A stretch of 7,699 nt of DNA, taken from assembly GCA_902796985.1 (NCBI GenBank), contig CADBRC010000208.1, positions 1-7,699 on the forward strand, read 5' to 3'. The position numbers and the translations under genes are program-made. The stretch is from an uncultured Spirochaetaceae bacterium (GTDB taxonomy: Bacteria; Spirochaetota; Spirochaetia; Treponematales; Treponemataceae). Below, one piece after another: positions 1 to 5,269 of the stretch; the first letter of the stretch is position 1, and each line of letters begins with the position of its first letter. Below the pieces are notes generated by a model. It was not told the origin of the DNA, searched no databases, and saw only the letters and a program-made list of their open reading frames with translations.

Positions 1-12
1 CATATAATCTAA

Positions 13-24
13 TACAACGTTGTA
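13..24. promoter_or_regulatory. Perfect 12-bp palindrome, LacI-type operator candidate
   Basis: TACAACGTTGTA is a perfect palindrome with a central CG and the AACGTT core. The dyad in front of the permease operon (1988-2003) has the same core. Palindromes with a central CG are typical of LacI-family operators. It would lie upstream of whatever gene follows on the minus strand beyond the left edge. The role is inferred from shape alone. Confidence 0.4.
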
Positions 25-70
25 GTTTTACCGCCAGTATCGGCGGCACAACCGAACATTCTATTAAAGA

Positions 71-120
71 CCAAAAGGAAACAGCCACCGGCCACCGGGG
101 GTACTCCCCTGATGCCGGTG
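71..120 (-). terminator. Stem-loop after the permease operon, possible terminator
   Basis: On the minus strand, about 15 bases after the second permease's stop codon, there is a long stem. The outer arms are CACCGGC/GCCGGTG (plus-strand 86-92 and 114-120), and an inner GGGG/CCCC helix (98-101 with 106-109) closes a four-base loop. A mismatched internal loop separates the two helices. The following bases are T-rich (TTTCCTTTT) but not a clean run of T. It could be a weak terminator or an mRNA-stabilising stem between the permeases and a downstream binding-protein gene, which is a common arrangement for such operons. Confidence 0.45.
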
Positions 121-134
121 CAGACCACAGGGAA

Positions 135-1043
135 TCAGCCCTTGACGGAACCGACCGTAAGCCCCTTGATGAAGTATTTCTGGAAGAAAGGATAGGCGAT
201 GATGACCGGTCCAATGACGACGATGACCGTCGCCATCGTAGCCGAATACTGAGGTATCGAACCGCCCATCGCCTGCAGGACCGCCGACGGGATGTTCTTG
301 TTGTTCAGCATCGTCTCGATGGACTTCTGGATATTTATCAGAAGCAGCTGGAGAGGCTTCCTGTTCGCGCTCTCTATGTACAGGTAAGCATTCTGCCAGT
401 CGTTCCAGTAGCCTGTCGCCATCATGAAGCCGACGGCCGCAAGGGAGGGCTTCATCAGGGGCAGGGTTATCTGGAAGAAGGTCCGGTACTCTCCCGCACC
501 GTCTATCCTCGCCGCGTCCATCAGCTCCTCCGGAATCGAATTCGCTATGAATGTGCGCAGTATGATGACGTTCATCGTAGTTACGCAGAGGGGAAGTATG
601 AGCAGGAGCAGGTTGTCCTTCATGTGGTAGGTCGAGGTAAAGACCATGTAGTTGGACAACTGACCGCCGGAGAAAAGCATCGGGATGAGCAAGTATATGG
701 AAAAGAACTTCCTCAGAGGGAACTCCCTGCGGGAAAGCGAATAGGCGAACATGCTCATCACGAGCAGCCCGAAGAAGGTCCCGGCGACCGTAACGAAAAT
801 CGTCACGGCATAGGACATACGGAGCTGCTCGCCGAAGCGGAGGACGGCGTTCATACCCGACATGGACCACTCCGACGGGAAATAGGTGAATCCCGACGAG
901 GTTATGACCTTCTCCGCGGTGAAAGCGGATATTATGACGAGAAGAATCGGCAGGGCGCAGAAAGCGGTGTAGAGGATAAGGAAAAATCCCAGGATTGACT
1001 GTCCGGCATAGCTGACATCCCTTTTCCAGTTTGTCTTTGGCAT
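135..1043 (-). CDS. ABC sugar transporter permease, LplC/YtcP type (second permease)
   Basis: This is an inner-membrane permease subunit of a carbohydrate ABC importer, 302 residues, the usual length for the family. Five to six hydrophobic segments are visible, starting with residues 15-42. The EAA loop that contacts the ATPase is at about 172-198 (EELMDAARIDGAGEYRTFF, ending LPLMKP). The C-terminus, YPFFQKYFIKGLTVGSVKG, is the characteristic tail of the YtcP/LplC group, which partners LplB-type permeases in uptake of oligosaccharides or glycan fragments. The start is set by a GGAGG at 1050-1054, six bases before the ATG. The first permease ends 16 bases upstream, so the two are co-transcribed. 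No ATPase gene is nearby; such systems often share an MsmX-like ATPase encoded elsewhere. The substrate cannot be read from the permease. Confidence 0.93.
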   Translation of the reverse strand: MPKTNWKRDVSYAGQSILGFFLILYTAFCALPILLVIISAFTAEKVITSSGFTYFPSEWSMSGMNAVLRFGEQLRMSYAVTIFVTVAGTFFGLLVMSMFAYSLSRREFPLRKFFSIYLLIPMLFSGGQLSNYMVFTSTYHMKDNLLLLILPLCVTTMNVIILRTFIANSIPEELMDAARIDGAGEYRTFFQITLPLMKPSLAAVGFMMATGYWNDWQNAYLYIESANRKPLQLLLINIQKSIETMLNNKNIPSAVLQAMGGSIPQYSATMATVIVVIGPVIIAYPFFQKYFIKGLTVGSVKG

Positions 1044-1059
1044 CTCAAACCTCCATCAA

Positions 1060-1965
1060 TTAAAAGAGCGCGTCATCGGGATTCAGCTTCTTGACCACAC
1101 CGTTTGCGAACAAGAGCAGCAGGAGGCCGACCACTGACTGGAAGAACGTCGTCGCGGCGGTGAAGCCGAAGTTCGCGTTCTTCATGATGGCGTTGAGGAC
1201 GTAGGAATCTATTACCTGCGTCGTGTCGTACAGGATTCCCGTGTTGCGGGTAACCTGGTAGAAAAGTCCGGTGTCAGAGCGCATGATGCCTCCGACGGAC
1301 AGAAGCAGCATGACCGTCGTCATCGGAATCAACGCGGGGAGCGTGATGTAGCGTATCTGCTGCCACTTGTTGGCACCGTCAATCTTGGCCGCCTCGTAGA
1401 GGGACTGGTCCACGCCCGCAAGAACGGACATGTACAGGACGGACCCGTAGCCGACCGAATTCCAGATTTTCACTATAGTCAGTATGTAGGGCCAGTACTG
1501 GGGCGAGCGGTAGAACGGGACCTTGCCCCCCATCAGGTTGTTGATGATACCCGTCCCGGAGCTGATGTAGGCCATGACGATGAACTGGACGGCCGCATAG
1601 GAGACGAACACCGGTATTATCATGATGGTCTGCATGAACTTGCCCGCCCTCTTGAAGACGTACTGGTCTATCGCAATGGCGAGGACGATGTTCAGGAAGG
1701 TGCCAACCGCGGTGAAGATGACGTAATACATCAGCGTGTTGCGCGTGATGCGGGTAAAGTCACCCCTGGACTGGAACAGGAACTTGAAGTTGTCAAGCCC
1801 GATGAAGGGGCTGCCCCATATCCCCTTGGTATAGTCGAACTTCTTGAAAGCGAGGACCAGGCCCGCCATCGGGATATAATTGAAGAAAAACAGGACCAGG
1901 ACGGCAGGGAGAGCCATCACAAGATAAGCCCTGTGCTTCCAGGTATCCCTAAGAAACTGCTTCAT
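1060..1965 (-). CDS. ABC sugar transporter permease, LplB/YtmO type (first permease)
   Basis: This is an inner-membrane permease, 301 residues, and the partner of the downstream permease. Residues 14-40 form the first membrane segment, with the family-typical NYIPMAGLVLAFKKFDY motif at 29-45. The following periplasmic stretch has GLDNFKFLF (56-64). The EAA loop is at about 191-210 (EAAKIDGANKWQQIRYITLP), and the last membrane helix is around 272-292. It begins at an ATG five bases after a GGAGG (1971-1975). It is the first gene of the operon, read from a strong promoter at 2015-2043. Pairing with an LplC-type permease is typical of oligosaccharide importers in Firmicutes and Treponema-like spirochaetes. 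The transported sugar is unknown. Confidence 0.93.
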   Translation of the reverse strand: MKQFLRDTWKHRAYLVMALPAVLVLFFFNYIPMAGLVLAFKKFDYTKGIWGSPFIGLDNFKFLFQSRGDFTRITRNTLMYYVIFTAVGTFLNIVLAIAIDQYVFKRAGKFMQTIMIIPVFVSYAAVQFIVMAYISSGTGIINNLMGGKVPFYRSPQYWPYILTIVKIWNSVGYGSVLYMSVLAGVDQSLYEAAKIDGANKWQQIRYITLPALIPMTTVMLLLSVGGIMRSDTGLFYQVTRNTGILYDTTQVIDSYVLNAIMKNANFGFTAATTFFQSVVGLLLLLFANGVVKKLNPDDALF

Positions 1966-1987
1966 CAGTACCTCCGCGCTATTTTTA

Positions 1988-2003
1988 ACGAAAACGTTTT
2001 AGT
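1988..2003. promoter_or_regulatory. LacI-type operator candidate at the permease promoter
   Basis: A dyad centred on AAAACGTTTT (1991-2000) extends imperfectly to ACG...AGT on each side. It begins 11 bases downstream of the -10 box, so it covers about +5 to +20 of the transcript. This position suits repression by a LacI/GalR-family protein or a CcpA-like regulator. The binding protein is not encoded in the window. Confidence 0.6.
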
Positions 2004-2014
2004 AACTTTTCCCT

Positions 2015-2043
2015 ATGATAACACAAGGTTAACAAGCTGTCAA
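2015..2043 (-). promoter_or_regulatory. Sigma-70 promoter of the permease operon
   Basis: On the minus strand a perfect -35 TTGACA (2038-2043) is followed by a 17-bp spacer and the -10 TATCAT (2015-2020). The expected start is near 2008, giving a leader of about 43 bases that contains the AAAACGTTTT dyad and the GGAGG ribosome site. A very T/A-rich tract (2041-2067) lies just upstream and could act as an UP element. Confidence 0.8.
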
Positions 2044-2089
2044 ATTTAATTTTTTTAACTTTTTTTAGCAAACACAGCAGCGGCAGGAC

Positions 2090-2129
2090 AAAAAAAAGCC
2101 GTACGCCATTGAATTCAATAGCATACGGC
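2090..2129 (-). terminator. Intrinsic terminator after tRNA-Arg
   Basis: Read on the minus strand, a 14-bp stem (2098-2111 with 2116-2129, including two G-T wobbles) closes an AATT loop and is followed directly by eight T residues. The stem starts two bases after the tRNA discriminator base. It is directional: read on the plus strand the wobbles become mismatches and no T run follows. Confidence 0.9.
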
Positions 2130-2131
2130 AA

Positions 2132-2205
2132 TGACCCACGCGCGAATCGAACGCGCAACCTACAGCTTAGGAGGCTGTCACTCTATCCAATTGAGCTAGT
2201 GGATC
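2132..2205 (-). tRNA. tRNA-Arg (anticodon CCU)
   Basis: A full 74-base cloverleaf can be folded on the minus strand. It has a 7-bp acceptor stem (GATCCAC/GTGGGTC, one wobble), a D arm with a GG-containing 9-base loop, an anticodon stem ACAGC/GCTGT with loop CTCCTAA, a T stem GCGCG/CGCGC with loop TTCGATT, and discriminator A. The anticodon CCT reads AGG, so this is arginine. CCA is not encoded and must be added after transcription. The gene's 5' end directly abuts the T-run of the preceding efp terminator, and no separate promoter fits between them. Confidence 0.95.
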
Positions 2206-2252
2206 AAAAAAAACGGGGCGGCGAACGAAGGAGGCGAAAAACACCGCTCCGT
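2206..2252 (-). terminator. Intrinsic terminator or processing hairpin after efp
   Basis: On the minus strand ACGGAGCGG (2244-2252) pairs with CCGCCCCGT (2213-2221) in a 9-bp stem with one A-C mismatch. The loop is about 22 bases. A run of eight T residues (2206-2213, its first base shared with the stem) follows and ends exactly where tRNA-Arg begins. Because the tRNA has no visible promoter, some readthrough from efp seems needed, so this may be a partial terminator. Confidence 0.65.
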
Positions 2253-2270
2253 AAAAAACAGTTTAAATGC

Positions 2271-2843
2271 CTACTTGTCCTTGGCACGCTCGACGAAAGA
2301 ACCATCGCGGGTGTCCACGACAATCTTGTCATCGGTGTTGCAGAACAGCGGAACCTTGACCTCAAGGCCAGTGTCCAGCGTGGCAGGCTTCAGGGACTTA
2401 CCGGAGGTATCTCCCTTGACGCCGGGCTCGCAGTAGGTAATCGTCCTCGTCACATTGACGGGGAGGTTCACGCCGACAGGCTTGCCCTCATAATAGGTAA
2501 TGCTTATGTCGTACTCGTCATCGGGAGAGATGTAGCCCCAGTTGTCACCAAGGTCATCCTTCTCAAGCGGCACGTCATCATAGCTCTCCTGATCCATAAA
2601 ATGGAAGGTCGTTCCATCTATATAGGAAAGCTTTACGTTCTTCTGCTCCAGATCAACCTCATCGAACTTCTCGCCGGCATCCAGCCCGAGATCCTGAGTT
2701 CCACCGGTAACGATGTTCTTGACGCGGAGTTTGGTCGTCATGCCCTGGCGGCCAGACTTCTGCCCCAGCATCTTCTGCACGATAAACGGCGATCCCTCAA
2801 ACATGAAAGCCGATCCGACCCTAATTTCGTTTGTTGTCAGCAT
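2271..2843 (-). CDS. efp: Translation elongation factor P, arginine-type
   Basis: EF-P binds the ribosomal E site and relieves stalling at polyproline. The protein is 190 residues, the normal length, with all three domains. The domain I loop QKSGRQG places Arg at residue 32, the position rhamnosylated in the EarP class, rather than the lysine used by the EpmA/B class. Domain II/III landmarks are YCEPGVKGDTSGK (137-149) and the signature KPATLDTGLEVKVPLFCNT (152-170). The start at 2843 matches the homologous N-terminus (MLTTNEIRVG). An in-frame ATG at 2852 overlaps the -10 box and is excluded, and longer extensions would run upstream through the promoter. There is no Shine-Dalgarno sequence, and the promoter puts +1 at or one base before the ATG, suggesting a leaderless mRNA. 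Its modifying enzyme is encoded just upstream. Confidence 0.97.
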   Translation of the reverse strand: MLTTNEIRVGSAFMFEGSPFIVQKMLGQKSGRQGMTTKLRVKNIVTGGTQDLGLDAGEKFDEVDLEQKNVKLSYIDGTTFHFMDQESYDDVPLEKDDLGDNWGYISPDDEYDISITYYEGKPVGVNLPVNVTRTITYCEPGVKGDTSGKSLKPATLDTGLEVKVPLFCNTDDKIVVDTRDGSFVERAKDK

Positions 2844-2850
2844 AGCATAC

Positions 2851-2879
2851 ATTATATAGAATTTTATTTTTTGTTGCAA
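2851..2879 (-). promoter_or_regulatory. efp promoter
   Basis: On the minus strand the -35 TTGCAA (2874-2879), a 17-bp A/T-rich spacer and a perfect -10 TATAAT (2851-2856) are seen. Only seven bases separate the -10 box from the efp ATG at 2843, so transcription should start at 2844 or 2843. The AT-rich spacer stands out from the GC-rich flanks. Confidence 0.8.
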
Positions 2880-2890
2880 CAGGTCAGACA

Positions 2891-2930
2891 CAAAATTCGT
2901 CCGCCCGGGCATGCCGGAAGCCCGCCGGAC
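2891..2930 (-). terminator. GC-rich hairpin between earP and efp, possible earP terminator
   Basis: On the minus strand the arms GTCCG/CGGAC (2926-2930 and 2899-2903), with an inner GGGC/GCCC helix, enclose a short loop. The sequence then continues GAATTTTG, a weak T tract. It lies just upstream of the efp promoter. It would end the earP transcript after the repeat array, but the short T run makes efficiency uncertain. Confidence 0.5.
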
Positions 2931-2960
2931 AGGTTCATTTCCCCTATTAGGGTAAAACAC

Positions 2961-3144
2961 GGACATTTAGGGGTACCCTAAACGGACGTTTTTGGGTACC
3001 CTAAACGGACGTTTTTGGGTACCCTAAACGGACGTTTTTGGGTGCCTTAAACGGACATTTTTGGGTGCCTTAAACGGACGTTTTTGGGTGTCGTAAACGG
3101 ACATTTTTGGGTGTCGTAAACGGACATTTTTGGGTGCCTTAAAC
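2961..3144. repeat. Tandem array of eight 23-bp repeats
   Basis: Eight head-to-tail units begin at 2961, 2984, 3007, 3030, 3053, 3076, 3099 and 3122, with exactly 23 bp between starts. Each reads GGAC(A/G)TTTTTGGGT, then a four-base variable block, then TAAAC; unit 1 alone has TTTAG for the T-run. Three block types occur: ACCC in units 1-3, GCCT in units 4, 5 and 8, and GTCG in units 6 and 7. There are no spacers, so it is not CRISPR. The array starts six bases beyond the earP stop and lies in its 3' region, upstream of the efp promoter. Because 23 is not a multiple of three, any reading through it repeats only every 69 bp, so it is unlikely to be coding. Function unknown. Confidence 0.95.
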
Positions 3145-3150
3145 AGCCGT

Positions 3151-4401
3151 TCAGACGCAGGATTCCTGTATGTAGCCGAGCAGCCTGGCGGCAAGGTCTC
3201 CGTTTGCACGGAGCGACAGGGAGAAGCCGCGGAAACCGGGGGCAAGACGTTCCTGCCCCGAAAGGAACCCGTACGCAAGTTCCTCCAGCCTGCGGCCGGC
3301 GAAGTCCCCGTCACCCAGATGCGGAAGCAGGTCCGGGCAGAGGGAGGAAACTGCCTCCAGAGCCTCGGCCCCCATTGCCGCATCCCCGCAGCTCCCGTCC
3401 GGGCATCCGCCCGTATCGCAATTATATAGAAGAAAAAGCTCCGCCAGCAGGGAAAAGTCCTCCGGCAGGAAGAATTCCCGCATCCGCTCCAGCAGGGCGG
3501 CAATCTTGACAAGCTGGAAAGCCCCGTCCTGGCGGTAAGCATGCCAGACAAAAGGCCTGCCGGAAAGGCAGGCGCGGGAAAAGGACTCCTCCCCCCGCAC
3601 AAGAAGGACCCCGCATGAGGCGAGCAGGGCATCCCACTCGTCCTGCGGCAGGCGGGGCAGTTCCGTAAGGGGGAAGCCGCAGCCCGCAAAGCTGTATGCG
3701 GACTTGAAGGAGGAGGCTCCCCGTCCCGGCGCAAGGAAAACGGAAAGCTTTCCATCCTCCGCATGAAAGCGTTCAAAGGCCCTGACAAAGGGAACGAAAT
3801 CCTTCTCATAGGAAAAGACCAGAACAGTGCAGGCCGCGGGGTTAAACGCGGGCAGGAAAGCCCTCAGCTTTCCTACAGCTCCCGGACGGTCATCGAGCAG
3901 CTTCAGGAAAGGCCTGTCCAGAAGCAGTCCGCCTGTCCCCGCCGTGAAGCCCGGCATGAAGTTCACCTTCCTGACCCGGGCAGACCGGGTACCGCTCTTA
4001 AGCAGGTGAAAGTCCTCCGCCCAGTCCTCCGCCGTCAGGTACTCCAGGTTGATGACATGTGCAGTCCTGCCATCCGGCAGCCCCCCGCCAAAAAGATAAT
4101 CCTCAAGCCAGTCCGGGCGACCGCACTGGAAGCACTCCAAGACGACGAGGGGCCTGTGCTCCCTGCACCAGCAGGCACAGGACTCAAAATCATTCCAGTC
4201 CAGAACTTCCCATCCGCAGTAGCGCTGGTACGGCAGGGCCGCGTCCAGGCCCGGTGCCATGTAGGCAAAAGACGACAGGTCGCTGACTGCCAGAGTCAGG
4301 CGGAGCGACCCGTCCACATCCGAGAGCGCACGGGCAAGCCGGTATACAAAGCCTATGTCACCGTAGTTGTCTACAACCTTGCAGAGAATAAGGATTTCCA
4401 C
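3151..4401 (-). CDS. earP: EF-P arginine rhamnosyltransferase EarP
   Basis: This cytoplasmic GT-B-type glycosyltransferase moves rhamnose from dTDP-L-rhamnose to the EF-P arginine. The 416-residue protein has the family N-terminus CKVVDNYGDIGF, whose D11 and D15 match the catalytically important aspartates described in proteobacterial EarP. It also has the signature MPGFTAGTGGLLLDRPF (149-165) and the nucleotide-sugar site VRGEESFSRACLSGRPFVWH (268-287), whose Glu271/Glu272 match the essential glutamate region. The GTG start at 4401 is chosen because homologues begin just before this motif, and because the promoter TGGACA/TATAGT places +1 on it. Longer in-frame readings cross that promoter and the divergent gene. 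It is unusually rich in cysteine (16 residues). The dTDP-rhamnose genes are not in the window. Confidence 0.93.
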   Translation of the reverse strand: MEILILCKVVDNYGDIGFVYRLARALSDVDGSLRLTLAVSDLSSFAYMAPGLDAALPYQRYCGWEVLDWNDFESCACWCREHRPLVVLECFQCGRPDWLEDYLFGGGLPDGRTAHVINLEYLTAEDWAEDFHLLKSGTRSARVRKVNFMPGFTAGTGGLLLDRPFLKLLDDRPGAVGKLRAFLPAFNPAACTVLVFSYEKDFVPFVRAFERFHAEDGKLSVFLAPGRGASSFKSAYSFAGCGFPLTELPRLPQDEWDALLASCGVLLVRGEESFSRACLSGRPFVWHAYRQDGAFQLVKIAALLERMREFFLPEDFSLLAELFLLYNCDTGGCPDGSCGDAAMGAEALEAVSSLCPDLLPHLGDGDFAGRRLEELAYGFLSGQERLAPGFRGFSLSLRANGDLAARLLGYIQESCV

Positions 4402-4407
4402 CCCGCC

Positions 4408-4436
4408 ACTATAGAACGTCCGCGGCTTTTTGTCCA
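4408..4436 (-). promoter_or_regulatory. earP promoter
   Basis: On the minus strand the -35 TGGACA (4431-4436) and -10 TATAGT (4408-4413) are separated by exactly 17 bp, and each matches consensus at five of six positions. Six bases separate the -10 box from the GTG at 4401, so the transcript should begin at the start codon. Confidence 0.7.
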
Positions 4437-4465
4437 CCGAGCAGGTTTTTACCGGAAATCGCGCC

Positions 4466-4494
4466 TTTACAATCCTATCATTTTGCTGTACAAT
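4466..4494 (+). promoter_or_regulatory. Promoter of the outer-membrane protein/phosphoesterase unit
   Basis: The -35 TTTACA (4466-4471), a 17-bp spacer and the -10 TACAAT (4489-4494) predict a start near 4501, about 16 bases before the TTG start codon. It is back-to-back with the earP promoter; the two -35 boxes are 29 bp apart. It rules out the in-frame ATG at 4430 as a start. Confidence 0.75.
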
Positions 4495-4516
4495 CAATGC
4501 ATCGGAGACCCTCCTA

Positions 4517-5269
4517 TTGAAAAACACAGCCAAGACTACGACACTCATCTTTATCCTCCTGCTCGTTCCGCTGACAGGGCTCTTTGCTGAAAGGACGGCC
4601 GGAAAAAACACCGCCTATTACACAAAGGACGGGCTTGAAATGCTGTTTGAAGGAACAGCGGCGATAAACACCGGGCAGGGCTGGGAAACCTGCAACTTCG
4701 CGTTCCAACCCTATTTCCAGATGGATACGACGCACATGACGGCCTACACCGGCATCCAGCTGACAAAAGGGACATACGACCTGCTGGGAGGCATAACCTT
4801 CTGGCCCGGTGTCGGCAACAAGGTCAGGGCCGGCCTTAACGCCCGCTACAACATGAACTACTATGACCACATCAGCCTGACCCATAACATCATGCTGGGA
4901 GGCGTGCTTGAGGCACGTCCTGCCAGCTGGCTGGGCTTCAAGGCCACCCTTGATGCCATGCTCAAAAGCCGTTCCATCTTCGCCATAGACACGCACAAGG
5001 AGTTCCTGCACCAGATCACCTACGCTTTCAGCGGGGAAGTGGACATCTACATGCCCGCCGAGTTCATGCTGTATTTCTCCGTAGCGTCCTACGAGCGCTA
5101 CCGGTACATGCTCGCCGTCGCCCCCTCGTTCACCCTGGGCGGGACCAAGCAGCTGCCGCACAAGTTCTATGCGGGGCTTGAAGGGTCAGTCCGCTACACG
5201 GACTTCTTTACCAGCTCAACTTTCTATGACGGAAGTGAAATCCGCCTTTTTGTCGGGAGGAGGTTCTGA
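4517..5269 (+). CDS. Secreted protein, predicted outer-membrane beta-barrel
   Basis: No named family is recognised. The TTG start at 4517 gives a clear signal peptide: KNTAK, then a hydrophobic core (residues 9-23), and likely cleavage after LFA at residue 24. A GGAG (4504-4507) lies nine bases upstream. The mature part of about 226 residues alternates polar and aromatic or aliphatic residues and is rich in Tyr, Phe and Gly. It ends in IRLFVGRRF, with the terminal phenylalanine typical of BAM-inserted outer-membrane barrels. An 8- to 10-strand barrel is plausible from the length. An in-frame ATG at 4430 would precede the promoter and place a long unnatural stretch before the signal peptide. 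The stop overlaps the next gene's ATG by one base, so the two are translated together. Function unknown. Confidence 0.8.
   Translation: MKNTAKTTTLIFILLLVPLTGLFAERTAGKNTAYYTKDGLEMLFEGTAAINTGQGWETCNFAFQPYFQMDTTHMTAYTGIQLTKGTYDLLGGITFWPGVGNKVRAGLNARYNMNYYDHISLTHNIMLGGVLEARPASWLGFKATLDAMLKSRSIFAIDTHKEFLHQITYAFSGEVDIYMPAEFMLYFSVASYERYRYMLAVAPSFTLGGTKQLPHKFYAGLEGSVRYTDFFTSSTFYDGSEIRLFVGRRF
5255..5263 (+). promoter_or_regulatory. Strong ribosome binding site inside the upstream gene
   Basis: GGGAGGAGG lies within the last codons of the outer-membrane protein gene, five bases before the phosphoesterase ATG. It supports that start and implies translational coupling across the one-base TGATG overlap. 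Confidence 0.8.

Noticed and set aside
3..8. Plus-strand TATAAT
   Set aside because: There is no -35 box within the window and no plus-strand gene downstream; it would only transcribe against the permease genes.
31..46. CCGCC/GGCGG hairpin near the left edge
   Set aside because: No T run follows on either strand, so it is not called a terminator; it may be chance or a minor mRNA stem.
2864..2938. 24-codon minus-strand ORF with an AGGGG before its ATG, as a possible leader peptide
   Set aside because: It spans the GC-rich hairpin and the efp -35 region and ends in the promoter spacer. The AGGGG is too close to the ATG, and nothing supports translation.
2109..2981. 290-codon plus-strand frame opposite efp
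   Set aside because: It crosses the tRNA, a terminator and the efp promoter and is antisense to a well-identified gene.
2961..3144. CRISPR-like array
   Set aside because: Units are directly adjacent with no unique spacers, and no cas genes are present.
3024..3809. Long minus-strand reading frame running through the repeat array, with a repetitive KNVRLRHPK-like tail
   Set aside because: It is another frame of earP. Its tail is just the 23-bp repeat read three ways, and it has no ribosome site or recognisable domain.
4430..4516. Upstream ATG for the outer-membrane protein gene
   Set aside because: It precedes the -35 and -10 boxes at 4466-4494 and would add 29 residues before a clear signal peptide; the TTG at 4517 has a GGAG site.
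4402..4611. Longer N-terminus for EarP
   Set aside because: The extra 70 residues overlap the divergent gene's signal peptide and both promoters, and they have no counterpart in the EarP family.
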